DNA of 56,910 bases, taken from contig PNMH01000016.1 in NCBI GenBank assembly GCA_013823505.1, positions 1 through 56,910 on the forward strand. Reading direction: 5' to 3'. The notes under the pieces were generated by a model that did no database searches, was not told the DNA's origin, and worked only from the letters and a program-made list of their open reading frames with translations. The position numbers and the translations under genes were made by a program. The stretch comes from Polaromonas sp. (lineage in GTDB: Bacteria; Pseudomonadota; Gammaproteobacteria; Burkholderiales; Burkholderiaceae). Shown piece by piece: positions 47,184 to 56,776 of this stretch (the stretch's first letter is position 1; each line of letters opens with the position of its first letter).

Positions 47184-47343
47184 GCGCCGGCCCCTGGCCA
47201 GCGCCTGTTCCATGGCCAAAAAGTGGACCCGTCCGGCTGTCTTTTGGTCGATACTGAAACGCAGAACCCCGCCCATGGCCCGTCCAAGGTCCGCAGGGCG
47301 GGGCGCTGATCGAACTTCCTGCATTCCACCCGAACGAGACGCC

Positions 47344-48549
47344 ATGGACAACAAGCCGGCTTCACCAGCACTCTCCACGGGCCCCACCGCGCTCTACGAT
47401 CAGGCGCCCTGCGGCCTGGTCAGCGTCGACTCGGAGCTGCGCGTGGTTCACCTCAACCGCACGCTGATCCAGTGGCTCGGACTGGATGGCGCCGGGTTCG
47501 AGCAGGGGCGTCCGACCAGCAGCACCGATTTCCTGAGCCTCGTGGGCTTGACCGACGCGCACTCGCGCGCGCTGCTGGGTTCGCACCTGGCCCTGCTCGC
47601 GCGCGGTGGTCCTGGTGCTTCCCTGGAGCTGGACATCCAGGGTCCAGAGGGCCGTGTGTTCCGGGCCGAGTTCGGCGTGCAGCCGGTGCTCGACGGGCAA
47701 GGGCGCTTGCTGTGCGCCAGTGCGGTCGTGACGGACGCCACCGAGCGCAGCCGCGCCGAACACGAAGTGGCCGCCCTCAAGCGCGAACTGGAGCAGCGGG
47801 TGGCCCGGCGCACCAACCAGCTGGTGGCCGCCAACCGGGACATCGACGTGTTTTCGCACAGCGTCTCCCATGACCTGCGCGCGCCCCTGCGCCACATCTC
47901 CAGCTTTGTGGCGCTCGCGCAGGAGCGCATCGGGCCCCATGGCGACAGCCAGTTGCTGCAATACCAGGCCTCGATCGCCAAGTCCAGCAAGCGCATGGGT
48001 CTGATGATCGAAGGTTTGCTGGAGTACGCGCGCATGGGTCGCGTGCAGCTGGCGCGCCAGCAGGTGCCCTTGAGCCCGCTGGTGCAGGGTGTGGTGCGGC
48101 ACCTGCAGGCCGAGCACCCCTCGCGTTCGATCGAGTGGTCGATCGACGACGACCTGCCCCAGGTGCGGGGTGACGCGATCCTGCTGGCCGAGCTGCTGCG
48201 CAACCTGCTGCAGAACGCGGTGAACTTCACCCGCACCCGGCCCAAGGCCCGCATCGAGGTGGGGCAGTGGACGGACAGCACTGGTGAGCGCGTGGTCTTC
48301 GTGCGCGACAACGGCGTGGGCTTTGACCTCGAGCACGCGCCCAACCTCTTTGCCCTGTTTCAGCGCCAGCACCACTCCATGGACTACGAGGGCATCGGCA
48401 CCGGGCTGGCGCTGGCGCAGCGCATCGTCGAGCGGCATGGCGGGCGCATCTGGTGCGAGGCCGCGTCGAGTGACGGCTGCACCTTCGCGATCAGCCTGCC
48501 GGCGCAGGTGATCGATCCCGAAAGCGAGTTCGGCCGGCTGCCCGCCTAA
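47344..48549 (+). CDS. PAS-domain sensor histidine kinase, phytochrome-kinase-like, cytosolic
   Basis: Encodes 401 aa from the ATG at 47344; the upstream in-frame reading is intergenic. A PAS domain (~15-135: LYDQAPCGLVSVDSELRVVHLNRTL in part) is joined by a coiled coil (ELEQRVARRTNQLVAANRDID) to a HisKA domain with H176 in SHDLRAPLRHISSF, the form typical of bacteriophytochrome-type kinases. The ATPase domain has LLRNLLQNAVNFT (N box), FVRDNGVGFD (G1) and GIGTGLALAQRIV (G2). No membrane segments and no receiver domain. Follows the GAF gene in the same direction. Confidence 0.92.
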   Translation: MDNKPASPALSTGPTALYDQAPCGLVSVDSELRVVHLNRTLIQWLGLDGAGFEQGRPTSSTDFLSLVGLTDAHSRALLGSHLALLARGGPGASLELDIQGPEGRVFRAEFGVQPVLDGQGRLLCASAVVTDATERSRAEHEVAALKRELEQRVARRTNQLVAANRDIDVFSHSVSHDLRAPLRHISSFVALAQERIGPHGDSQLLQYQASIAKSSKRMGLMIEGLLEYARMGRVQLARQQVPLSPLVQGVVRHLQAEHPSRSIEWSIDDDLPQVRGDAILLAELLRNLLQNAVNFTRTRPKARIEVGQWTDSTGERVVFVRDNGVGFDLEHAPNLFALFQRQHHSMDYEGIGTGLALAQRIVERHGGRIWCEAASSDGCTFAISLPAQVIDPESEFGRLPA

Positions 48550-48567
48550 GGGCAGCGCGGTCCGTGC

Positions 48568-50691
48568 TCAGAAGCGCCGCGTGAGCTCGATACCGGCCGA
48601 CAAGGAGCGGCCCAGGCCGGGTTCAAAGAAGCGGCTGTTGCCATCGTTGACGATCACCGAGCCCATGTGTTTCTTGTCGGTGAGGTTGTCGATGCGCACG
48701 AACTCGCGCCAGGTCCAGGCGCCGGTGGTTTGTTCGAAACGGGCGCCGATACCCAGCAAGGTGTGACCCTTGGCCAGCGCCGTGCTGGTGGTGTTGGCGT
48801 CGTTGGCGAAGATGCTGCCGGTGTGCCGCGCTTCCAGCGTGAAGACACCCCCGATGGCGGCTGCCGCAGCAGGCGCCCACGCCACCTGCGCATACAGCTG
48901 GTGTTCGGGCAGGCCCGGCATGCGGTTGCCGGCGGGAATGCTGGCGGTGCCACTGCCATAACGCGCACGCAGGTAGGTGTAGGCACTGCTCAGCGTGACG
49001 CTGCCCATGCCGTACTCGGCCGAGAGCTCCAGACCCTGGCGTTTTGTGCTGCCGCCGTTGGTGAAGCTGGCGCGCCCATCGACGGTTCCGGCCGAAACAA
49101 TCTCGTCGCTCGTGCGGATGTCGAACAGCGTGGCGTTCCACAAGCCCGAGCCGTTGCGCCCGCGCAGACCGACCTCGGCCTGTGTGCTCCTGCTCGCGTT
49201 GAGGCCGGTGTTGAAACCGGTTGCGCCACCAACGCTGTAAGCCGCTTCGTTCAGCGTCGGGGTTTCCAGACCTCGGCCGACCGACGCGAAGGCCTGCGTC
49301 TGTGGCGACAGCTGCCAGCGCATGCCCACCACCGGCAGCCAGGCGCTGTAGCGGTTGCCCCCGCTCTGGTCGCCGTTGGAGAGGAACACATCGGACGATT
49401 CGTAGCGCGCCCCGACACGGCGCAAGCCTCCCTCGAACGTCCAGTCCTGTACTTGCCACGCGGCCTGTGCGTAGGGATCGAGGGTGGTCGCCCGGTTGGT
49501 CTCGTCGCGGCGCAGGGCTCCCGTCACGCCCAGCGTGCTGCCCACGAAGTTCTGGTAGCCGCGGCGCAGGTCGGTCTGGCGGTCACCCGCCAGGCCGGCG
49601 CTCAGGTTCAACTGACCACCCTGCCACTCGCGCTGCAAGCGCCAGCGGGCGTTGAAGCCCCAATAGTCACGGTCGAGATCGATCACGCCGCCGGAGTTTC
49701 CGGGGGCCGTGACCGGGTTCTGGTTGGCCACCGGGATCGATTGAAACTGGATCACCCGGCGTTGCCCGGCATAGCCCATCAGCTCGACCTTGTGACCGTT
49801 GCCCAGTGCCTGATCCCACGCCACGCCAGCCTGCGTCTGCGAGACCGATTTGCGGGTGTTGAACTGGATCGCCTGTGGCGTCGTCAGCGGTGTGCCGGCG
49901 TCGAACTGCAGCCGGCTCAGGCCCTGCGGGTCGAGTGCAAACGCGCTCTGCCGGTTGAACACCAGCGTGGTCCGCCCGCCCTCGTGCCTGCGGGAGAGTT
50001 TGGCGTTCGCCGTGCTGCGGTCGGCAGCCGACTGCGGGCGCGCGCCGTCGGTGGCGAACTTGCCCACGTCCAGCGTGTACGACCAGCCCGGGGCTTCTGC
50101 CGTGCCCGTCTGGCCGGAGACCTGGGTCGAGAGGCGCCACAGGCCGTTGGCACCAAACGCCGAGCCCACGCGCAGTTCTCCGGGGCGGGTGCCGTCCTGG
50201 GTGTAGGCCAGGATGGCGCCGCCGCTGGAGGCGCCGTACAGCGCGGCAAACGGCCCGCGCACGACCTCGATGCGGTCGGCACTGCCGAGCGGGAAGTTGG
50301 CCGCCTGGCCCGAGCCGTCGGGTGCGCTGGCCGGGATGCCGTCGACAAACAGGCGCACGCCTCGCACGCCGAAAGTAGAGCGCGCGCCAAATCCGCGAAT
50401 GGAGACCTGCAGGTCCTGGGCGTAGTTCTCGCGGTTGCGGATGACCAGGCCCGGCACGCGGGCCAGGCCTTCGGAGAGGTTGATCTGCAGCTGGCCGTCG
50501 CGCAGCTCGCGGCCATCGACCACGTCCACCGTGGCACTGCCACGCCAGCGCTGGTCGGCCGAGCCGCTGCCGGTGATGACCACTGGCGCAAGCGATCCGC
50601 CGTCGGTCTCGGGCGGCACGGGGTTGGTCTGGGCATGGAGCAGCGCAGGCAGCGCGGCCAGGGGGAAAAGAACCAGAGAGCGCACTTGCAT
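48568..50691 (-). CDS. TonB-dependent outer-membrane receptor
   Basis: Encodes 707 aa. Signal peptide (LVLFPLAALPALLHAQ), then a plug domain with VVITGSGSADQRW, LSEGLARVPGLVIRNRENYAQDLQVSIRGFGARS in parts and GVRLFVDGIPASAPDG, and a 22-strand barrel ending in ...ELTRRF with the terminal Phe needed for BAM insertion. The type with LQVSIRGFGARSTFGVRG is shared by receptors for metal chelates and small cofactors, including PQQ-uptake receptors. It starts the leftward side of a unit with the cytochrome and PQQ dehydrogenase genes immediately upstream, so import of PQQ or of a metal or cofactor for the dehydrogenase is plausible but unproven. Confidence 0.92.
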   Translation of the reverse strand: MQVRSLVLFPLAALPALLHAQTNPVPPETDGGSLAPVVITGSGSADQRWRGSATVDVVDGRELRDGQLQINLSEGLARVPGLVIRNRENYAQDLQVSIRGFGARSTFGVRGVRLFVDGIPASAPDGSGQAANFPLGSADRIEVVRGPFAALYGASSGGAILAYTQDGTRPGELRVGSAFGANGLWRLSTQVSGQTGTAEAPGWSYTLDVGKFATDGARPQSAADRSTANAKLSRRHEGGRTTLVFNRQSAFALDPQGLSRLQFDAGTPLTTPQAIQFNTRKSVSQTQAGVAWDQALGNGHKVELMGYAGQRRVIQFQSIPVANQNPVTAPGNSGGVIDLDRDYWGFNARWRLQREWQGGQLNLSAGLAGDRQTDLRRGYQNFVGSTLGVTGALRRDETNRATTLDPYAQAAWQVQDWTFEGGLRRVGARYESSDVFLSNGDQSGGNRYSAWLPVVGMRWQLSPQTQAFASVGRGLETPTLNEAAYSVGGATGFNTGLNASRSTQAEVGLRGRNGSGLWNATLFDIRTSDEIVSAGTVDGRASFTNGGSTKRQGLELSAEYGMGSVTLSSAYTYLRARYGSGTASIPAGNRMPGLPEHQLYAQVAWAPAAAAAIGGVFTLEARHTGSIFANDANTTSTALAKGHTLLGIGARFEQTTGAWTWREFVRIDNLTDKKHMGSVIVNDGNSRFFEPGLGRSLSAGIELTRRF

Positions 50692-50711
50692 GGTGGGTGG
50701 TGTCCGGGGTG

Positions 50712-51026
50712 TCAGGGGGCTTGCACGCTGATTTGCAGCGACGAATACCAGGCGGCGAGATCTTCGATCTCGGCGTCGGTCAGTGGTTTGGCGATCACGC
50801 CCATCACCTCGTGTGGGCGTTTGCCGCTGCGGTAGTTCTTGAGTTGCTCCACCAGGTAGATGGCGGGCTGGCCTGCGAGGTGCGGTGCGTTGGGCGCCAT
50901 GGACATGCCGTTGGGGCCGTGGCAGACGGCACAGGCCATGTTGGCCTTGGTGCGGCCCACCACGGGGTCGGCCGCGGTCGCAGCGCCAACACTGAGCGCG
51001 CCGGCAAGGAGGATGGACATTCGCAT
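50712..51026 (-). CDS. Monoheme c-type cytochrome
   Basis: Encodes 104 aa from the ATG at 51026 (MRMSILLAGALSVGAATA signal). One CAVCH heme site in ACAVCHGPNGMSMAPNAPHLAGQP, with the Met ligand probably in KPLTDAEIEDLAAWY or the NGMSM region. Small class I cytochrome of the kind that accepts electrons from PQQ dehydrogenases. Lies 20 bp before the receptor gene and 80 bp after the dehydrogenase gene, same strand. Confidence 0.9.
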   Translation of the reverse strand: MRMSILLAGALSVGAATAADPVVGRTKANMACAVCHGPNGMSMAPNAPHLAGQPAIYLVEQLKNYRSGKRPHEVMGVIAKPLTDAEIEDLAAWYSSLQISVQAP

Positions 51027-51106
51027 GGAGGGTTTCCGTTCGAGCAAGAAGCAGCGCAGGCGACCCGTGCGGGCCGCCTGCGCGAGGGCACAGCGCAGCA
51101 GCGCTG

Positions 51107-52384
51107 TCAGTTCGGCGAGTAGGTGACGCGGTAGATCGCGCCGACGTAGTCGTCGGAGATCAGCAGCGAGCCGTCCTTCATGGGCGCCACGTCCACCGGG
51201 CGGCCCTTGTAGACGCCGTTGGCATCCAGCCAGCCTTCAGCAAACACCTCGGACTTGCCGGCGGTTCCGTTGGCGTTGAGCGGGATGAAGTTGATCAGCG
51301 CGCCGGTGGCCTGGCTGCGGTTCCACGAGCCGTGCGAGGCCACGAAGATGCCGCCCTGGTACTTGGCCGGGAACTGCTTGCCGTTGTAGAAGGTCATGCC
51401 CAGCTGGGCCTGATGGGCCGGGAACTCCACCTGCGGGAAGACCGCGTTGGCCGGTTCCTTCATGTCCTTGAGGTCGGGCGCTGCGGCTGTGCCCGCCACC
51501 TTGAACTTGCCGTTCCAGTAGGGATAGCCGAAGTGTTCACCGACCTTGGTGGCCCGGTTGAGTTCGCCCGGTGGCACATCATCGCCCAGGCCGTCGGTCT
51601 GGTTGTCCGTCCACCACACCGACTTGTCCTTGGGGTTGATGTCCATGCCGACCGAGTTGCGCATGCCGCGCGAGAACACCTCGCGCTTGGAGCCATCAAA
51701 GGCGTTCATGCGGACCACACCGCCGATGCCGATCTTGTCGTACAGGTCGACCTTGTTGGCGGGCTGCACGTTGTGCGGCTGGCCGAGGGTGACGTAGAGC
51801 ATGCCGTCGTCGGCCACGCGGCAGGTGCGCGCGCCGTGGTTGAACGACTCCTCTTCCACCGGGATCAGTCCGCCCTGGGGCACCACCTCGATCACGGCCA
51901 CGTCCGGACCTTCATAGAAGAACTCGGCCGCGGGGAAGTTGAGCACGCGGTTGTGCTCGACCACGACCAGGAAGCCGTCCTTGGTCCAGCACACGCCGTT
52001 GGGCACCTTGAAGTTGATCGACGGCGCAAAGGGTTTGACTTCATCGGCCGTGCCGTCGCCGTTGCGATCGGTCACTGCCCACACGCGGGTCTTGCGCGTG
52101 CCCACGAAGAGCATGTTGGTGCTGGGGGCCACCGCCATGTGGCGCGCGTCGGGGACGACGGCGTACAGCTCGATCTTGAAGCCCGGGGGCAACTTCACGG
52201 CCTTGAGGTTGGCGCGGATCGCATCGGCGTTTTTGCCTTCCTGCGGGACCGGTGGAATGTTCAGGTCAACGCCTGAGACCTTCATCTGCTTGAGCGTGGC
52301 CAGGTTGTCCTTGCCGGCCTGGGCCAGCGCGCTGGTGGCCAGGCCGCAGGCCATCAAGGCCAGCAACAGTTTCGTGCTTTTCAT
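51107..52384 (-). CDS. PQQ-type (L-sorbosone dehydrogenase-like) sugar dehydrogenase, second copy
   Basis: Encodes 425 aa from the ATG at 52384 (GAGGAGA upstream). Signal peptide LLLALMACGLATSALAQ, then a beta-propeller: LPPGFKIELYAVVPDARHMA, VPNGVCWTKDGFLVVVEHNRV, HGARTCRVADDGMLYVTLGQPHN, RGMRNSVGMDINP, WWTDNQTDGLGDDVPPGELN, IFVASHGSWNRSQ and DGSLLISDDYVGAIYRVTY. It is a diverged paralogue of the 33145-34374 gene. First gene of a leftward unit with the cytochrome and TonB receptor genes. Confidence 0.9.
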   Translation of the reverse strand: MKSTKLLLALMACGLATSALAQAGKDNLATLKQMKVSGVDLNIPPVPQEGKNADAIRANLKAVKLPPGFKIELYAVVPDARHMAVAPSTNMLFVGTRKTRVWAVTDRNGDGTADEVKPFAPSINFKVPNGVCWTKDGFLVVVEHNRVLNFPAAEFFYEGPDVAVIEVVPQGGLIPVEEESFNHGARTCRVADDGMLYVTLGQPHNVQPANKVDLYDKIGIGGVVRMNAFDGSKREVFSRGMRNSVGMDINPKDKSVWWTDNQTDGLGDDVPPGELNRATKVGEHFGYPYWNGKFKVAGTAAAPDLKDMKEPANAVFPQVEFPAHQAQLGMTFYNGKQFPAKYQGGIFVASHGSWNRSQATGALINFIPLNANGTAGKSEVFAEGWLDANGVYKGRPVDVAPMKDGSLLISDDYVGAIYRVTYSPN

Positions 52385-52658
52385 ATGTCTCCTCTGTGGG
52401 TTTTGGATTCCCGAAAATGGCCTCTCGGGAAAAACATTCTGGGGGGAAATCAGGACGGCAGGCAAGCCACCGACGGTGGTGGGGGATTGCGGTGTTGCGC
52501 CGCTCGGAATGCCCTTGCAACGTGCTAGGCGCATGGCCTGCCCACGAGGGAAACGAGGATGGAATCGGGGGTTGAAAACCGTCGAAAAAATTGACAGTTT
52601 TCGCGGCCTGTTCGGCGGTTCGACGGACAAACCGTTACAAATCATGGGCGAACCGGGG

Positions 52659-52674
52659 TGGCCCGCGTCTTGCA
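52659..52674 (+). promoter_or_regulatory. Sigma-54 (RpoN) promoter upstream of the PEP-CTERM gene
   Basis: TGGCCCGCGTCTTGCA differs from the TGGCACG-N4-TTGC(A/T) consensus at one position. The GG (52660-52661) and GC (52672-52673) have the required 10-bp spacing. Transcription would start near 52685, about 20-35 bp before the gene. Placement and match are strong; an activator site was not identified. Confidence 0.75.
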
Positions 52675-52707
52675 GGGTACTGTGCATCCCGCACTGCCAG
52701 TGCATTG

Positions 52708-53412
52708 ATGAACCCCGAATCCATGACCTCCTTCGCCAAGATTGCCCTCGCCGCCGCCCTCGTCGCCTCCATGGGCGCCGCCTCTGCCGCCCCGACCGTG
52801 TTCTCGTCGGTCGGTGGCGCACCCACCGGTGTCAACAAGTGGAACCTCGACGGCGCTGCGCCCGTGGGCACTGACCTGGGTTCCGTTGTTGTCACCCCCA
52901 ACGCCGCTTTCGTGACCGGCAGCGCCAACGGCATCTACGCAGCGCCCTTCCTGTCGGGCAACAACGGCGTGGGTTTTGGTGCCGGCGGTACCGACCAGGC
53001 CAATGGTGCGGACACCACCCGTTACCTCACCACCGGCTCGACCAACGCCATCACCAACGCCAAGATCACCATCAACTTCACCGCGGACCAGTTCTACTTC
53101 GGTCTGCTCTGGGGTTCGGTGGATGCGTTCAACACGATGGAATTCTTCAACAACGGCCTGTCCGTGGGTTCGTTGAACGGCACCAATGTCACCCCGACCG
53201 CCACCGGCAATCAGGGCGCGCAAGGTACCTACTACGTGAACATCGATCTGGCCGAAGGCTTTGACAGCATCGTGTTCAAGAGCACGAACTACGCCTTCGA
53301 GTTCGACAACATCGCCTGGAGCGCCAACCGCGTGCCCGAGCCAGGCTCCCTGGCCCTGCTGGGTCTGGGTCTGGCCGGTCTGGGCTTTGCCCGTCGCCGC
53401 CGCGCGGCCTGA
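52708..53412 (+). CDS. PEP-CTERM sorting-domain exported protein
   Basis: Encodes 234 aa from 52708 (ATG at 52723 is an alternative). Signal peptide FAKIALAAALVASMGAASA, a Gly/Asn/Thr-rich beta domain (SSVGGAPTGVNKWNLDG ... INFTADQFYFGLLWGSVDAFNTM ... FEFDNIAWSAN), and the C-terminal sorting signal VPEPGSLALLGLGLAGLGFA followed by RRRR. PEP-CTERM proteins are processed by exosortase and end up at the surface or in exopolysaccharide; the exosortase and PrsK/PrsR genes are not in this window. Sigma-54 promoter upstream and a strong terminator downstream make it a monocistronic unit. Confidence 0.94.
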   Translation: MNPESMTSFAKIALAAALVASMGAASAAPTVFSSVGGAPTGVNKWNLDGAAPVGTDLGSVVVTPNAAFVTGSANGIYAAPFLSGNNGVGFGAGGTDQANGADTTRYLTTGSTNAITNAKITINFTADQFYFGLLWGSVDAFNTMEFFNNGLSVGSLNGTNVTPTATGNQGAQGTYYVNIDLAEGFDSIVFKSTNYAFEFDNIAWSANRVPEPGSLALLGLGLAGLGFARRRRAA

Positions 53413-53442
53413 GTGCTGCGCCCGAGCGGGCCCGCCCGCTCA

Positions 53443-53476
53443 TGAAAAAGCCCACCCCTTGCGGTGGGCTTTTTTG
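53443..53476 (+). terminator. Rho-independent terminator after the PEP-CTERM gene
   Basis: AAAAAGCCCACC pairs with GGTGGGCTTTTTT around a short loop; the A-run and T-run allow bidirectional use, also ending the leftward RidA operon. Confidence 0.9.
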
Positions 53477-53503
53477 TGGGCGCTCGCTGTCGGTTTCGTT
53501 CTG

Positions 53504-53896
53504 TCAGTCCGGCACCACCGCCGTCACTTCGATCTCCACCTTGGCCCGCGCCTCCACCAGCGCGCTCACCTCCACGCAGGTCATGGCCGGGAAGTGCTTG
53601 CCCATCACTTCGCGGTAGGCCTCGCCGAGTTCGCGCAGGCGGTTGTTGTATTCCACCCGGTCGGTGATGTACCAGGTCATGCGCACCATGTGCTGCGGTC
53701 CGGCATCGGCACAGGCCAGCACGTCACGGATGTTGAGCAACGCCTGGCGCGTCTGCACGATGAAGTCGTCGCTCTCGAAGGTCTGGCTGGCGTTCCAGCC
53801 GATCTGGCCGCCCACGAAGACGTGGGTGCCGCGCGCGCTGATGCCGTTGGCATAGCCCTTGGGGGTGGCCCAGCCGGGCGGTTGCAGGTGTGTCAT
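53504..53896 (-). CDS. RidA (YjgF/TdcF) family deaminase
   Basis: Encodes 130 aa from the ATG at 53896. RidA motifs: GTHVFVGGQIGWNA, FIVQTRQALLNIRDVLACADAGPQHMVRMTWYI, VSALVEARAKVEIEVTAVVPD with the substrate-binding Arg/Glu. RidA proteins hydrolyse enamine/imine intermediates. Last gene of the leftward CoA operon, 10 bp after the ligase stop; in an aminobenzoyl-CoA route it would deal with the imine released during ring processing. Confidence 0.93.
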   Translation of the reverse strand: MTHLQPPGWATPKGYANGISARGTHVFVGGQIGWNASQTFESDDFIVQTRQALLNIRDVLACADAGPQHMVRMTWYITDRVEYNNRLRELGEAYREVMGKHFPAMTCVEVSALVEARAKVEIEVTAVVPD

Positions 53897-53906
53897 CTCG
53901 TGGCTC

Positions 53907-55562
53907 TCAGTGTGGTTGGGTGGCTTGCTGGCGCAATGCAAAGCGCTGCAGCTTGCCGGTTTCGGTGCGCGGGAGCTGGGTCATGAAGACCACCTCGCGC
54001 GGGTATTTGTAGGGAGCCAGGCTGTGCTTGACATGGTCTTGCAGCGCCTTCATCTGCGCGGCATCCGCGGCGTGGCCCGGCTTGAGCACCACGAAGGCCT
54101 GCACGATCTGGCCGCGCTCGTCGTCGGGTTTGCCCACCACGCCGCACTCGGCCACCGCCGGGTGCTCCAGCAGCGCGGCTTCCACCTCCGGGCCGGCCAC
54201 GTTGTAGCCGGCGGTGATGATCATGTCGTCGGTGCGCGCCTGGTAGAAAAAGTAGCCGTCGGCGTCCATGCGAAAGGCGTCGCCCGGCAGGTTCCAGCCA
54301 CCTTTCACGTAGTTGGTCTGGCGCTCGTCGTCGAGGTAGCGGCAACCGGTCGGGCCGATCACCGCGAGCTTGCCCACTTCGCCGATGGGCAGTGGCTCAC
54401 CGGCGTCGTTCACCACCTGCGCCTGGTACCCCGGCACCACCTGGCCGATGGCGCCACGGCGCACTGCCTCGGGTGGCGACGAGATGAAGATGTGGAACAT
54501 TTCGGTCGCGCCAATGCCGTCCAGCATCTCCAGCCCGGTGGCTTCTTTCCAGAGCTGGCGCGTGGCGTCCGGCAGGCCCTCGCCCGCGCTCACGCTGATG
54601 CGCAATTTCCCGATGCCGTGCACCTTGGCGAAGGCGGCCATCTGGCGGTAGAAGGAGGGCGCGGTGTAGCAGATGGTGGCGCCCACGCGGATCATGAGCT
54701 GCACCATGCCCTCGGGCGTGTAGGGCACAGACGGGAAGTACACCGACGCGCCGGCCCACATGGGATACACCAGCAGGCCACCCAGGCCAAACGTGAAGGC
54801 CAGCGGTGGCGAGCCCATGACGATGTCCTCCGGCGTGGCGCGCAGCACGTGGCGTGGCCAGGTCTCACAGGCGGCGAGCACGTCGCGGTGGGTGTGCACC
54901 GCAGCTTTGGGCGTGCCGGTGGTGCCCGAGGTGAAGGCGAGCAGCGCGATGTCGGTGGCGGCCGTGGGGCAGGGCGCGCTGTGCACGCATTGGCGCTGCG
55001 CCATCGCTTCGAGCGAATGCGGCACCTCGGCGCCACCGGTGTTGAACACCAGCATCGTCATGCCGGCAGTGGCTGGGTCGGCTGAGAGCGCGGCCTTGAG
55101 CTCGTCCTGCAACTTCACGTCGCACAGCGCGAGCACGGGCTGCGCCTTCTGGAGGATGGCGCCGAGCTCCTTGGCGCGCAGCAGCGGCATGGTGGCCACC
55201 GCGATCAGCCCGGCCTGCACCGTGGCCAGCCAGGCCAGCGCCATGGCCACCGAGTTGCCGCCGCGCAGCAGCACGCGGTTGCCGGGCACGAGGCCCAGCT
55301 CCACCGTGAGGGCGTTGGCGATGCGATTCACCTCAACCTGGGCCTGCGCGTAGCTCAGCGTGCGCTCGTCGCTGCGAAACAGCGGCCGGTCGGCGTGGCC
55401 GGCGGCAGCCGCGCGCTCGAACAGCGCCTGCACCGCGTTGACCTGCGCGGGCAACTGCAGCTCGGGCCGGTCGAAGCGCAGCTCGGGCCATTGCTCGGGC
55501 GGCGGCAGGTGGTCGTGCACGAAGTGGTCGACCTGGGCGCTGGGGATGAGGCGTGTGGGCAT
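53907..55562 (-). CDS. Benzoate-CoA-ligase-family enzyme, probably aminobenzoate-CoA ligase
   Basis: Encodes 551 aa from the ATG at 55562. ANL motifs: LAFTSGTTGTPKAAVHTH, the DGIGATEMFHIFIS core typical of benzoate/2-aminobenzoate-CoA ligases, GDAFRMDADGYFFYQARTDDMIITAGYNVAGPEVE and the catalytic Lys in LPRTETGKLQR. The N-terminal PELQLPAQVNAVQALFERA is the ligase form seen in aerobic aromatic CoA pathways. Its neighbours (acyl-CoA dehydrogenase, enoyl-CoA hydratase, RidA) suit activation of anthranilate or a related acid. Confidence 0.88.
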   Translation of the reverse strand: MPTRLIPSAQVDHFVHDHLPPPEQWPELRFDRPELQLPAQVNAVQALFERAAAAGHADRPLFRSDERTLSYAQAQVEVNRIANALTVELGLVPGNRVLLRGGNSVAMALAWLATVQAGLIAVATMPLLRAKELGAILQKAQPVLALCDVKLQDELKAALSADPATAGMTMLVFNTGGAEVPHSLEAMAQRQCVHSAPCPTAATDIALLAFTSGTTGTPKAAVHTHRDVLAACETWPRHVLRATPEDIVMGSPPLAFTFGLGGLLVYPMWAGASVYFPSVPYTPEGMVQLMIRVGATICYTAPSFYRQMAAFAKVHGIGKLRISVSAGEGLPDATRQLWKEATGLEMLDGIGATEMFHIFISSPPEAVRRGAIGQVVPGYQAQVVNDAGEPLPIGEVGKLAVIGPTGCRYLDDERQTNYVKGGWNLPGDAFRMDADGYFFYQARTDDMIITAGYNVAGPEVEAALLEHPAVAECGVVGKPDDERGQIVQAFVVLKPGHAADAAQMKALQDHVKHSLAPYKYPREVVFMTQLPRTETGKLQRFALRQQATQPH

Positions 55563-55575
55563 GGTGGTGTTGGCG

Positions 55576-56775
55576 TCAGGCGCGCAGGGCGGCTTTGCCC
55601 AGGATGAGCAACTGGACCTCGCTGGCACCTTCGTAGATGCGCAGCGAGCGGATGTCGCGGTACAGGCTCTCGATCTTCTGGCCCACCTGAACGCCGCGTC
55701 CGCCGAACATTTGCAACGCCATGTCGATCACGCGCTGTGCGTTTTCGGTGGCGGTGAGCTTGGCGGCGGCGGCGGCCGTGGTGTAGGCCGGCGTGCCCAT
55801 GCCTTGGGTGGTGCTGCAGTCGCGCTGCCAGGCCGCGCGGTAGGTGAGCAGGGCGGCGGCGTCGATGAGCGCGCTCATCTCGCCCAGTCGGGCTTGCGTG
55901 AGCTGGAAGTCGGCGAGGGTCTGGCCAAACATCTTGCGGTGCTTCGCCTGTGCCACGGCTTCGGCCAACGCGCGGCGCGCCATGCCCAGCGCGGCGGCGG
56001 CCACCGAGGCGCGGAAGATGTCCAGCGTCTGCATGGCGAGCTTGAAGCCACCGTGCAGCGATCCGACCATTGCGTCGTTGCCCAGGGCGCAGTCGGCAAA
56101 CCGCAGCGTGGCCAGCGGGTGCGGCGCCATCACGTGGATGTGCTCGCTGCTGTTCAGGCCAGGCTGCCCGGCATCGACGATGAAGGCGCTGATGCCACGC
56201 GCGCCGGCCTGCGGATCGGTCTTGGCAAACACCAAGTAGAAGTCGGCCAGGTCGCCGTTGCTGATCCAGGTCTTGGTGCCGTTCAAGGTCCAGCCGCCGG
56301 TGGTCTGCACGGCTTGCGTGGCCATGGCGGCCACATCAGACCCGGCCTCGGGCTCGCTCAATGCAAAGGCCGCGATCTTCTGGCCGCAGGCCACGGCGTT
56401 GAGGTACTTGGCTTGTTGCGTGGTTGTTCCGGCGAGCGTGATCACGCCGCTGCCCAGGCCTTGCATGGCGAACGCAAAGTCGGCCAGGGGCGAATGGAAG
56501 GCGAGCGTCTCGCGCAGGATCACCAGCGAACGCGAATCCAGCGCGGGCAGCTCGCCGCCGTGCGCTGCGGGCACGCAGTAGCGCAGCCAGCCGTCGCGTC
56601 CCAGGCGCGCCACCCAGTCCTTGCAGGCGGCGCGGTCGTCGCTCTCATTCACGTCCTGCAGCGCCGCCCAATCGGCCAGGCGCGGCGCCATGTCGCGGTG
56701 GTGCGGGTCAAAGAAGGGCAGTTCCCACTGCGACAGCGGTGGGTGCATGCCGTGCGGGTGTTCGAAGGCGACCAT
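55576..56775 (-). CDS. Acyl-CoA dehydrogenase
   Basis: Encodes 399 aa. FAD-binding acyl-CoA dehydrogenase: [37 protein letters not shown], the R-x-x-FGQ-type [22 protein letters not shown], and the catalytic Glu in [17 protein letters not shown]. It lies 13 bp before the ligase gene on the transcript and 1 bp after the enoyl-CoA hydratase gene. Expected to oxidise the alicyclic or aliphatic CoA thioester produced downstream in the pathway. Confidence 0.93.
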   Translation of the reverse strand: MVAFEHPHGMHPPLSQWELPFFDPHHRDMAPRLADWAALQDVNESDDRAACKDWVARLGRDGWLRYCVPAAHGGELPALDSRSLVILRETLAFHSPLADFAFAMQGLGSGVITLAGTTTQQAKYLNAVACGQKIAAFALSEPEAGSDVAAMATQAVQTTGGWTLNGTKTWISNGDLADFYLVFAKTDPQAGARGISAFIVDAGQPGLNSSEHIHVMAPHPLATLRFADCALGNDAMVGSLHGGFKLAMQTLDIFRASVAAAALGMARRALAEAVAQAKHRKMFGQTLADFQLTQARLGEMSALIDAAALLTYRAAWQRDCSTTQGMGTPAYTTAAAAAKLTATENAQRVIDMALQMFGGRGVQVGQKIESLYRDIRSLRIYEGASEVQLLILGKAALRA

Positions 56776-56776
56776 C

